Positions 33,307 to 40,948 of a stretch of 41,481 bases of DNA are shown piece by piece. A program made the translations under genes and the position numbers. The stretch's first letter is position 1; each line of letters starts with the position of its first letter. This DNA is from DAOTTX01 sp034437515 (lineage in GTDB: Bacteria > Chloroflexota > Anaerolineae > Aggregatilineales > Phototrophicaceae). The notes under the pieces were generated by a model. That model did no database searches. It was not told the origin of the DNA and saw nothing but the letters and a program-made list of their open reading frames with translations. The stretch is taken from assembly GCA_034437515.1 (NCBI GenBank), contig DAOTTX010000523.1, positions 1 to 41,481 on the forward strand, read 5' to 3'.

Positions 33307-33663
33307 CTAATCCGCGCCCTCGGCCTCGACATCGTCGCCATGTTTAATACCCCAATCGAGCATCATTTCCATGATCGGCCTCAGACTGCGGCCCAGCGGC
33401 GTGACCGAATACTCGACCTTCGGCGGCACCTGTTTGTAAACCTCACGGTGGACGATTCCGTCGTCCTCAAGTTCGCGCAGGTGTTTGGTCAACATGCGGC
33501 GGCTCACCTGTGGGATCAGCCGTTGCAGTTCGCCGAAGCGTTTGGTGCCTTCCAATAGATAATAGATAATCAACGGTTTCCACTTGCCGCCGATCACACC
33601 CAGCGTATGCTCGACCGGGCAACGTTCAATCTGTGGGGCGCTGTCTTGCTTGTCGTCGCTCAT
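33307..33663 (-). CDS. HxlR-family transcriptional regulator
   Basis: The 118-residue winged-helix protein carries the HxlR pattern: a near N-terminal cysteine CPVEHTLGVIGGKWKPLIIY, RFGELQRLIPQVSRRMLTKH, LRELEDDGIVHREVY and YSVTPLGRSLRPIM. Such proteins often sense electrophiles or redox through the cysteine (C15). GGAGAG lies 7 nt before the ATG. It lies 20 nt after the MscS gene and is followed by the broken DinB gene. It may regulate this unit; that is inference. Confidence 0.9.
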   Translation of the reverse strand: MSDDKQDSAPQIERCPVEHTLGVIGGKWKPLIIYYLLEGTKRFGELQRLIPQVSRRMLTKHLRELEDDGIVHREVYKQVPPKVEYSVTPLGRSLRPIMEMMLDWGIKHGDDVEAEGAD

Positions 33664-33683
33664 AAAAGGCTCTCCGTGTATGT

Positions 33684-35093
33684 TTAAGGTAATTTCGGAC
33701 GTTCGGACGGGGCTTCTTGCTCGATTTTTTCACGATGATTGTCATCGTGCGTGGCTTCCGCTTGCTCACTGAAGATATCACGCCAGCCGCGCCGTAGATT
33801 GAGATCATTCTGCGGGAAGGGAATCTCGATGTCGTATTTTTCCAACGTTTCCCAGATCATAAAGTAGAGGTCACTGCGCACGGCGAACATCTTCGCCGGT
33901 TTTTCGATCCACACCCCCAGGCTAAAATCAATGCTGGAAGCACCAAATCCATTGAACAACACCATCGGTGCGGGTTTTTTCAACACTAGCCCGTGCTTTG
34001 CTGCTGTTTCTAGCAGCAACTGCCGGATATACTTGGGGTCACTGTCATAGCTGACGCCGACCGGCAGCAGCAGACGGATTTGACGGTTGGTGCCGGTGTA
34101 AGTAGTTACCGCGTTGGTTAAAAAGGTCTCATTGGGGATGATGACCTCAACGTTGTTCAGTGTCCGCACAGTCGTGGAACGGATGCTGAGTTTTTCCACC
34201 GTGCAGATGCGTTCATCCACCTCGACGATGTCACCGGGGCGTAGGGACTGCTCAAACAGCAGCACGATACCACTGATGAAATTTGCGACGATCTGCTGCA
34301 AGCCGAAGCCGATACCAACCGAGAGGCCACCACCGATCACTGCCAGCGTGGTGAAGTTAAAGCCTAATGTGGTCAGCGAGGAGATAATCCCCAGGCTGAT
34401 CATGACGTAGCCGCTGATGGTCGTCATAGCGTGGATGGTGCCGCGATCCGCATCTAAGCGGGGTTGCACGATGATCTCGATGAAGTCCCGTACGATGCCG
34501 CTGATGACGAAGAAAGCGTACAGCACCAGTATCGAGATGACCATTGTACCCAGTGTGATGTCTGTGTCGAACAGGCGCAACAGTTGGATGTCACCGAGGC
34601 GATCCAGATCGAACAACCGGCTGGCGATCAGCCCGGCGATTGAGAGGAAGAACAATGGGTTAAAAATGCGGCGGTGATACAAGCGTACCACATCCGTGCG
34701 GAAGATGGCATAAAGCAGTGAGACGAAGATCTCATAGGCCAGCACGAACCAGAACAACAGCAAGACGTTGAACAGTAACCCGGCGGGTTGTCCGTTCTCG
34801 TCCAGGTTGTAAGCCGCCGCGTAGCCCAACAACAGCACCAGGATGAGATAGCGTTCCTCGTTGGTGGCAGGGAGCACACCTTCCATTACCCGTTTCTTGA
34901 CCTCCGGCGAACTGTTACGCAGCATCCCACGCACAAAACGCTCGATCACCCGGCGCAACTGCCGGGAAATCAAAAACGCGACGACCAGCACGCCCAACAG
35001 CGTCAGTAGTTGGATCTGTACAATCGGGCGCTGTATGAAGATCAGCAGGATTTCAAGTTGATCGATAATGACTTCGAGTGAGTTATTTTCCAT
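33684..35093 (-). CDS. MscS-family mechanosensitive channel
   Basis: The 469-residue protein has about five or six helices and the MscS core. The pore-lining helix region is GGGLSVGIGFGLQQIVANFI, followed by LLFEQSLRPGDIVEVDERIC and VEVIIPNETFLTNAVTTYTG, the beta domain. MscS channels open on membrane tension or, in subfamilies, on ligands. The C-terminal extension (EQAEATHDDNHREKIEQE) is charged. The ATG lies 2 nt after the stop of the tandem SBP lipoprotein, so it is translationally linked to that gene. The pore-helix call is confident; gating is unknown. Confidence 0.88.
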   Translation of the reverse strand: MENNSLEVIIDQLEILLIFIQRPIVQIQLLTLLGVLVVAFLISRQLRRVIERFVRGMLRNSSPEVKKRVMEGVLPATNEERYLILVLLLGYAAAYNLDENGQPAGLLFNVLLLFWFVLAYEIFVSLLYAIFRTDVVRLYHRRIFNPLFFLSIAGLIASRLFDLDRLGDIQLLRLFDTDITLGTMVISILVLYAFFVISGIVRDFIEIIVQPRLDADRGTIHAMTTISGYVMISLGIISSLTTLGFNFTTLAVIGGGLSVGIGFGLQQIVANFISGIVLLFEQSLRPGDIVEVDERICTVEKLSIRSTTVRTLNNVEVIIPNETFLTNAVTTYTGTNRQIRLLLPVGVSYDSDPKYIRQLLLETAAKHGLVLKKPAPMVLFNGFGASSIDFSLGVWIEKPAKMFAVRSDLYFMIWETLEKYDIEIPFPQNDLNLRRGWRDIFSEQAEATHDDNHREKIEQEAPSERPKLP

Positions 35094-35095
35094 AG

Positions 35096-37393
35096 TCAGG
35101 GGCCAGTCTCTATAGCATTACCGTGTGCGCTGCTGACCTCTTCCAGCAAGGTATCAACCAACGCTTCGACGTCATCTGTGTTGAGCACGTTGAGGAAAAA
35201 TGTGTTTTCTGAAAGTTCGACCGCTTGCGGGATGTTTGGCAGCACGACTACATTCTCAACCTGGGCCAGAAATCCCGCAATGTGGGAGCCTTCCGGCGGC
35301 ACCGCGTTAACGTTCGCTGGGATGCGCCCGGTCATCGTCATCAGGCGGTTTTGGCTTTCCACATCGGTGAGATAGTCCATAAAATCATCGACCAGTGCAT
35401 TTTGTGCTTCACTGAGCTGTGGGTTACGCATGGCGGCGCTGGTCGTCAGTGGTGGGGCCGCCGCATCGACCGCGCCGGGCAGCGTGGCGACCGCGATGTT
35501 ATCCCGCAGGTCAGCCGGGAAGCGCAGGTAATCGTCGGGGACGCCGGTATAAAACGCGACATCGCCGTTCGCAAACAGGTTACGCAGCAAGGCGGTGTTA
35601 TTGCTCACCTGGGTATACACCAGTGCGTCAGCACGGCGTAGCCACATCACCCAATCTATCAAGCTCGTCCGGTCAAGCACGAAGTCGCCGTTTTCATCGA
35701 AGATTTGACCGCCGAACGCCCCCACCCCCCACAGTGCGTCATCCAACGCCACTGAGAGGAACGTCAGTTCCCCGGCATTGATCTGCGTGACCAGATCGTC
35801 GAGTGACTGCGGTGGGTCGCTGGTGCGCTCCGTATTGTAGTACAGCGCCAACAGATTCAAAGACAACGGCAAACCGTAAATATTATCCTGATAGCGGAGT
35901 GTGGCCTGGGCATCCGGCAGGAAGCGTTGCAGCAGGGTGGTATCGCGGATTGCCGTGACGAGTTCATCAGCGACCAGCGCCAGCGTCCAACGGCTAGAGG
36001 CGATCAGCACATCCGGGCCGTTCCCGGTGGATACCGCTTCCCGGTAGGCTTCCTGTAGATACAGGGTGGAAAATTGCTCCAGCGCGATCCGCACACCGGG
36101 GCAGCGTTCTTCGTAGGCGGCGGCGGTGGCAGTCAGGTAAGCCGCTGCCGCACCACTCCAACTGTGCCAGACCTCGACACGCCCCCGTAAGGTACAATCC
36201 GTCTGCGAGACCTGCACGACCATAAATTCTTCGTTGAGTTGTGCGGTCAGCATCGCCGCCGCTTCCGTCTCACTGATGATGCCTTCCAGCACCTGCACCA
36301 GCAGCATATCGCCGAGTTCCAGCACACGCTCAAACTGTGGTAGGTTCGCCGGACGGATCGCCGTGCGTGCCTGCGATGCAAACCCCGACACCGCCGGGAA
36401 CGCCCGGCGATCCACCCGCACGTGGCGGTTTGCCGGGACGCGCCCGGTCTCCCGCATCAGTGTGGCGCTCTGTTCGGGGTTGGTCATGAAGCGTGCCAGC
36501 TCCAGCGCGAGGCGCATCTGAGCATCCGCAGAGGCGCTGTTAAACAGCATCGCATCCAGGCGCAGGAACGGCCCCGAAGGCCCATTCGGCCCGGTAGGTA
36601 ACGGCACCGCACCGATGGTCGCCTCGCCCATCGCTTCGCGTAGCGCGGGCAACACATCCGGCCCACCGATGTAATACGCGATCCGTCCGTCAACGAACAA
36701 CGAACGCAAGGTGGCATCGTCACGGCTAAAGACCATCCCCGGCGTATCCTGTGCCAGTTTGAGCCAGTTAAGCCAATTCACAAAGCCGCCTTCATCCAGG
36801 CGGGCGCGTCCTTGCTCGTCGAACAGTTCCGCGCCGAAGGCTTGCGCCCCCCAGAAAGCCCGGTCGAAGTGGGTGTTCAACCCGACCCCTAATCCGTTTT
36901 CCGCGTCGATTATCAGATCATCAAGGGTGCTGGCTGGTGTATCAACGAGGTTGGTATTGTAGTACAACGCGACCGGGCGCAGTGACAACGGGATGCCATA
37001 CAACCGGTCATTGAGGCGCAGCGCGGTCAGCGCACTGGAAAGATAAATATCCGTGTTGATGTCACGGTTGCTGAGGTCTTCGATAAGGCCGGCCTCGACC
37101 AGTTCCAACACCCAGCTATCATCGCCGATCAGCACATCCGGCCCCAGACCCAGGCTGGCGGATTCGATGTAACGGTTGAGCAGGTTATCGGCTGGCACCC
37201 TGACCGCGATGATCTGCGTGCCGGGGTAAATGTCGCTGAACTTCTCGAAGATTTCATCAAATGTGGTCGCGGCGTTGGCGTCCATGCTGTGCCACAGCAG
37301 CAAGCGACCGTCGGGGGTGTCATCGTTCACAGCACAGGCCGTGAGGATCGTCATTATTGCGAGCGACAGCAGAAGGAATCGTTGTAACATCAT
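35096..37393 (-). CDS. Lipoprotein with two fused solute-binding domains
   Basis: The 765-residue lipoprotein has the signal and lipobox MTILTAC. Two family-1 substrate-binding domains follow (about residues 28-395 and 405-755). Aligned pieces are RLLLWHSMDANAATTFDEIF and VEVWHSWSGAAAAYLTATAA, LYGIPLSLRPVALYYNTNLV and IYGLPLSLNLLALYYNTERT. Both copies look intact. No ABC permease is nearby; the next gene is an MscS channel 2 nt on, and the preceding one, 15 nt away, is the zinc-ribbon/TIR protein. It is the second tandem SBP of the window; the proteins differ in their anchors. Confidence 0.85.
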   Translation of the reverse strand: MMLQRFLLLSLAIMTILTACAVNDDTPDGRLLLWHSMDANAATTFDEIFEKFSDIYPGTQIIAVRVPADNLLNRYIESASLGLGPDVLIGDDSWVLELVEAGLIEDLSNRDINTDIYLSSALTALRLNDRLYGIPLSLRPVALYYNTNLVDTPASTLDDLIIDAENGLGVGLNTHFDRAFWGAQAFGAELFDEQGRARLDEGGFVNWLNWLKLAQDTPGMVFSRDDATLRSLFVDGRIAYYIGGPDVLPALREAMGEATIGAVPLPTGPNGPSGPFLRLDAMLFNSASADAQMRLALELARFMTNPEQSATLMRETGRVPANRHVRVDRRAFPAVSGFASQARTAIRPANLPQFERVLELGDMLLVQVLEGIISETEAAAMLTAQLNEEFMVVQVSQTDCTLRGRVEVWHSWSGAAAAYLTATAAAYEERCPGVRIALEQFSTLYLQEAYREAVSTGNGPDVLIASSRWTLALVADELVTAIRDTTLLQRFLPDAQATLRYQDNIYGLPLSLNLLALYYNTERTSDPPQSLDDLVTQINAGELTFLSVALDDALWGVGAFGGQIFDENGDFVLDRTSLIDWVMWLRRADALVYTQVSNNTALLRNLFANGDVAFYTGVPDDYLRFPADLRDNIAVATLPGAVDAAAPPLTTSAAMRNPQLSEAQNALVDDFMDYLTDVESQNRLMTMTGRIPANVNAVPPEGSHIAGFLAQVENVVVLPNIPQAVELSENTFFLNVLNTDDVEALVDTLLEEVSSAHGNAIETGP

Positions 37394-37408
37394 CGTTTTC
37401 GTGTGATT

Positions 37409-38035
37409 TTATCCTAAGGCCTGGATCATCTGCCGGAAGGCTTGCTTATAAGCCGTGCCGAAGTCAAAACGTGGACTGCGCCGGATCAAATCCGGTGGGG
37501 CGGCCTGTTCGACCTGCGCGATGACAACCGGCTTGCGCTGTGTTTTGAAGAAGCGTAAGCTCTCGCTCAGTTGATCGTCCACCGCCAGCGCCGCCGGGGA
37601 AAGCACATAGACCATCCGGCTGCATTCCTGCAATGCCGGGTGGACGCCGCCCGCCCAGGCGGTGTTCTCGTCGTGTTCGTGCAACCACGCGGCGACCCCC
37701 GCATTTTCGAGGTCACCGGCGATCTGCTGGGCGATTTCTTCGTCCACTTCAGCGTAGATCACATAGGCCGTATCCCGTTGGAGTTTCGGCCCCTTACTGC
37801 GACCGCTGGCATCATCCACTTCGACCGGCTCCGGTCGGTTGCTCTCGTCATGCAGGTGGGTTTTGCCCATGCGAAAGACCGTCCCGGCGCAAATCGGACA
37901 AGTGCCGCGTGTGGCTGGCATCCCTTTGCGTGTCCATACTGGTTGCGGTGCCTCGATCTCTACCGATTCCCGGCAGCGGACACAATAGCCCTCAATCGGC
38001 TCATCGAATTGATCGTCATCGTAGTAATCGTTCAC
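37409..38035 (-). CDS. Zinc-ribbon and TIR-like domain fusion
   Basis: With a GTG start at 38035 (AAAGGAG 8 nt upstream) it has 208 residues. Residues 16-60 form a DUF5679-like zinc ribbon with YCVRC (C18, C21) and TCPIC (C46, C49). Residues 89-205 look like a TIR_2 domain: YVIYAEVDEEIAQQI, LENAGVAAWLHEH, ALQECSRMVYVLSPAAL, QLSESLRFFK (E158 at the usual catalytic position) and RKPVVIAQ. TIR domains can be NAD-cleaving enzymes or adaptors. It heads a tight unit with a tandem SBP lipoprotein and MscS. The TIR call is by pattern. Confidence 0.7.
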   Translation of the reverse strand: MNDYYDDDQFDEPIEGYCVRCRESVEIEAPQPVWTRKGMPATRGTCPICAGTVFRMGKTHLHDESNRPEPVEVDDASGRSKGPKLQRDTAYVIYAEVDEEIAQQIAGDLENAGVAAWLHEHDENTAWAGGVHPALQECSRMVYVLSPAALAVDDQLSESLRFFKTQRKPVVIAQVEQAAPPDLIRRSPRFDFGTAYKQAFRQMIQALG

Positions 38036-38116
38036 GCACCCGCTCCTTTCGTCATTTTTGGCGAATTGTCCACGCATTATATCACGGCATGGGCGTCCGC
38101 TGCTGCACCAAGAGAA

Positions 38117-38144
38117 ATCATGTAAAACTCATGTAATTTCATGA
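38117..38144. promoter_or_regulatory. Direct-repeat triad near TIR gene
   Basis: ATCATGT (38117-38123), CTCATGT (38128-38134) and TTCATGA (38138-38144) recur at 11 and 10 bp. The last copy lies in the perfect palindrome AATTTCATGAAATT (38135-38148). It is 82-109 bp upstream of the TIR gene start on the minus strand. Confidence 0.5.
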
Positions 38145-38210
38145 AATTTTCTGTTGCGGAGGTGTTTTGTACTTAGAATATTTTGTGAAATTATTTACAA
38201 ATTTACTTTG

Positions 38211-38239
38211 TTCATATTTTACTCATGTTTCATTCATGT
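38211..38239. promoter_or_regulatory. Pho-box-like 11-bp direct repeats
   Basis: TTCATAT (38211-38217), CTCATGT (38222-38228) and TTCATGT (38233-38239) are heptamers separated by exactly 4 bp (TTTA, TTCA). The 7+4 spacing is that of tandem sites for OmpR/PhoB-type regulators. It lies upstream of the rhodanese gene. Confidence 0.55.
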
Positions 38240-38251
38240 TTTTGGCATACC

Positions 38252-38268
38252 TTGTAAGTGTCTTACAA
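38252..38268. promoter_or_regulatory. Perfect operator-like palindrome
   Basis: TTGTAAG (38252-38258), TGT, CTTACAA (38262-38268). It is a perfect 17-bp dyad in the intergenic region before the rhodanese gene, 77 nt before its ATG. Its size and symmetry fit a dimeric repressor. Confidence 0.55.
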
Positions 38269-38344
38269 AAAGAATCATCGACAAAATCCCTCAACGCGCA
38301 ACACCACACCTAAAGACAGTCTAATCTGTTTAGGATGGAAAACA

Positions 38345-38728
38345 ATGAAAATTCAAAAAATTACCCCTCAAGCTACCGCGACCAGCATCAAGACCAGTCA
38401 CAACGTTGTCATCATTGACGCACGAGCAACTGACCGGTGGGTCAGTTCTAGCGTGCAGATTCCGGGTGCTACCCGTATGCCGCCGCTAGAGTGCGATGCC
38501 TACGCCGGGCACATCCCCACGGGCGCGACTATGATCGTCGTTTATTGTGATCGTCCGCGTGAGAGTGTGAGTAAGCGCGTGGCTGCCTGGTTAATTGAGA
38601 ACGGGCATCAGAACGTCGTCGTGATGCAGGGTGGTTTCCGTGCGTGGCGTCATGCACATCTGCCGGTCGAAAGCCGAGGCACTATCGGCGACAACACCGC
38701 ATTTACCGGGAACGCCGTATCCGTATAG
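38345..38728 (+). CDS. Rhodanese-domain protein
   Basis: The 127-residue single rhodanese domain has VVIIDARATDRW (residues 21-32) and the active cysteine C68 in VVYCDRPRES, then NVVVMQGGFRAWRHAHLPVE. It could transfer sulfur or detoxify sulfide/cyanide; the loop CDRPRES is not one of the best-known substrate types. The ATG at 38345 has AGGA upstream, and the longer open frame contains the palindrome, so is unlikely. It diverges from the zinc-ribbon/TIR gene and has a long AT-rich control region. Confidence 0.85.
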   Translation: MKIQKITPQATATSIKTSHNVVIIDARATDRWVSSSVQIPGATRMPPLECDAYAGHIPTGATMIVVYCDRPRESVSKRVAAWLIENGHQNVVVMQGGFRAWRHAHLPVESRGTIGDNTAFTGNAVSV

Positions 38729-38779
38729 TGACGGTTTCACGGGGGTACAGTTGATATGCGGTTGATCGAGATCATATCT

Positions 38780-39703
38780 CTATCCGCTTATCAGGCTCCG
38801 TAGGAAGAACCACAGGTTCGCCGGTCGCTCTGCCAGACGGCGCATAAAATACGGGTACCATGCCTCACCAAAGGGGACATACACTCGCACCCGATGCCCC
38901 ATCCCGGCGAGTTCGACTTGCCGGGAGCCGCGCACACCGTACAACATCTGGAATTCATAATGTGTCGTGGGCACATCTTGTTTGTGTAGATGTGCCTGTG
39001 CTTGCTGGATGATGGTTTCGTCGTGGGTGGCGACTTCTAGAATCGCCGGTGGGGTGTGCTGGAAGTAATCCACCATGATCTGGCGATAGCTGGCATCGAC
39101 GGCGGCTTTCTGTTCGTAGGCGACCGACGGCGGTTCCAGGTACGCGCCCTTGCACAGACGAATCCGTGCGCCCTCAGCCGCGAGTTCGTGCATATCTGCC
39201 TGGCTGCGCTTCAATGCGGATTGAATCACCGTGCCGATGTTATCGAAGTCGTATTCATCACGCATGGTGCGGTAGATGCGCAGTGTGCGGTCGGTGTAGG
39301 CGCTGCTTTCCATGTCCAGCGTCACACGGATGTCGTGCGCTCTGGCGTCCGTCAGGATGTGGCGCAGGTTGGTCACACACAGATCTTCGTTGATGTCTAA
39401 ACCGAGGTGGGTCAGCTTGAGCGAGATGCTGGCATCCAGCCCGCGTGTGTGGATGTGTTCGAGCAGTTCACGGTAGGTGGCGACGATGGCTTCGGTGTCT
39501 GCTGCTTCGGTCACGCTCTCGCCCAGGTAATCCAGCGAGACGAGCAACCCGCGTGCGTTCAGATCACGGGTGACGTCGAGGGCTTCAGCCAGCGTCTCCC
39601 CGGCGACAAAGCGCCGCGCCACCCGCCGCGCCAGGAAAAATTGCGTGACGAACGTCCGCGCCCACCCCGCGTTAGATAGATAGAGTAACAATCGCCGCAG
39701 CAT
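38780..39703 (-). CDS. Proline dehydrogenase
   Basis: The 307-residue flavoenzyme oxidises proline to pyrroline-5-carboxylate, passing electrons to quinone. It is a stand-alone PRODH of the short type. Motifs are VSLDYLGESV (55-64), LDASISLKLTHLGLDIN, IRLCKGAYLEPP, YEFQMLYGVRG and VYVPFGEAWYPYFMRRL near the C terminus, which holds the substrate-binding arginines. GGAGA lies about 9 nt before the ATG. There is no P5C dehydrogenase next to it. Confidence 0.92.
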   Translation of the reverse strand: MLRRLLLYLSNAGWARTFVTQFFLARRVARRFVAGETLAEALDVTRDLNARGLLVSLDYLGESVTEAADTEAIVATYRELLEHIHTRGLDASISLKLTHLGLDINEDLCVTNLRHILTDARAHDIRVTLDMESSAYTDRTLRIYRTMRDEYDFDNIGTVIQSALKRSQADMHELAAEGARIRLCKGAYLEPPSVAYEQKAAVDASYRQIMVDYFQHTPPAILEVATHDETIIQQAQAHLHKQDVPTTHYEFQMLYGVRGSRQVELAGMGHRVRVYVPFGEAWYPYFMRRLAERPANLWFFLRSLISG

Positions 39704-39779
39704 AATTTATGTTCTCCGTAATCGCGTTTCTTACCCGCACTATACATGCGCTTGTTTGGGAGAAAATTATAGTGGAATG

Positions 39780-40154
39780 TTACTTTTCCTCCAGCGAAAC
39801 CTCGTCCTCGGTGTTGATGGGGGTGGTCGGGTCAAGTGCCCCGCGCAGATCGTCGCGTTGGGGGTCGTGGAGCGGCACGCCGCTGCGATAGGCAGCCGAC
39901 GCGACCACATGAGACGCCACCGGCTGCCCCACCACCAGCAGGATCACCAGCGCCAACGCTTTCATCGTGGTCGCGGGCATCAACAGCACCGCACCGATCA
40001 ACAGGCCGATCACCCCCAGCATAGACACCATCCCCGAAGCGTGGATGCGCATGTACACATCAGGGAAACGCACCAGACCTAACACACCGACCAGCGTAAA
40101 GAACAGGCCGGAGGTCAGCGCGAGGATACCGAGTATTTCACGTATTTCGTTCAA
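39780..40154 (-). CDS. mrpG: Mrp antiporter subunit G
   Basis: The 124-residue protein has three hydrophobic helices and the MrpG/MnhG motif GVLGLVRFPDVYMRIHASGM. I start it at a TTG at 40154, which overlaps the mrpF stop by 4 nt; the frame stays open upstream through mrpF without a site. A charged tail follows the third helix. It is a small subunit of the multi-subunit Na+(K+)/H+ antiporter. Confidence 0.85.
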   Translation of the reverse strand: MNEIREILGILALTSGLFFTLVGVLGLVRFPDVYMRIHASGMVSMLGVIGLLIGAVLLMPATTMKALALVILLVVGQPVASHVVASAAYRSGVPLHDPQRDDLRGALDPTTPINTEDEVSLEEK

Positions 40155-40432
40155 AACATCCGCCCTTCGTAGAGATAACGGGCGATGGCGACCGTCGCCA
40201 CGAAGCCGAACGCCGCCAGCGCGATGCCCACATCCAGCAGGAAGGCCGTATCTTGTACCAGCGCCAGCACGACGATAATGCCCGTCAACACATTGGTGAT
40301 GGTATCGATGGCTTGCAGGCGATCCGCTGGCGACGGCCCGACGATCACGCGCCACGTACACGGCAACAGCGAGCCGACCAGCAGCACCAGCGTGACATCC
40401 AAGAATGTTTCGATAAACTGAGACTCAATCAC
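40151..40432 (-). CDS. mrpF: Mrp antiporter subunit F
   Basis: The 93-residue protein has three helices and the MrpF pattern RVIVGPSPADRLQAIDTI. It starts at a GTG at 40432, with AGGAGG 9 nt upstream, and overlaps mrpE by 8 nt. The stop overlaps the mrpG start. It is part of the antiporter membrane complex. Confidence 0.88.
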   Translation of the reverse strand: MIESQFIETFLDVTLVLLVGSLLPCTWRVIVGPSPADRLQAIDTITNVLTGIIVVLALVQDTAFLLDVGIALAAFGFVATVAIARYLYEGRMF

Positions 40433-40946
40433 GGGCGAAAATCCTCCTGAGTTCTGCGGCACGCCTGGCCTGCTCGCCTTCGACGCGCGGCGCGACCTGC
40501 TCGACATCTAGCGCGTGGACGTACATGATCGTCATATCTTCGCTGAAGTCAACAACCAATTCGCCGGGGGTGATGGTAATCGAGTGGGCACTCAGGCCAG
40601 AAATAGCGGTGCGATAAACCTCTTCAGCTTCGTCGTCGTTTTGTACCGGCACCGCGATGATCCCGGCCCGCAGCGGTCGAACCCCGGCAAGACGTAGCGT
40701 CACATCGATGCCGCTCATGAAGATGTTATACACCATCCGCACGGTATACCACGAAAAAGCGAAAATGCGCTGCGGCAGGTTGCGCATCGTGATGGGTGGC
40801 AGCACCTCGCCCTGCGAGAGCAACCATGAGAGAGTCACCCCAATGGTATAACCGATCAAAATCCCGGCGATGTTGGGCTGCTTGGTCAGCAGTACCCACA
40901 CAATCGCCACCGGCAGTGCGATGATGAAATGTTGCAATACACGCAT
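40425..40946 (-). CDS. mrpE: Mrp antiporter subunit E
   Basis: The 173-residue protein has N-terminal helices (residues 5-45) with TKQPNIAGILIGYTIG. Its soluble part carries ISGLSAHSITITPGELVVD and TIMYVHALDVE, both standard in MrpE/MnhE. GGGGAG lies before the ATG, which is 2 nt from the mrpD stop. It is longer at the C terminus than many homologues (acidic/basic tail of 20 residues). Confidence 0.9.
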   Translation of the reverse strand: MRVLQHFIIALPVAIVWVLLTKQPNIAGILIGYTIGVTLSWLLSQGEVLPPITMRNLPQRIFAFSWYTVRMVYNIFMSGIDVTLRLAGVRPLRAGIIAVPVQNDDEAEEVYRTAISGLSAHSITITPGELVVDFSEDMTIMYVHALDVEQVAPRVEGEQARRAAELRRIFARD

Positions 40947-40948
40947 GG

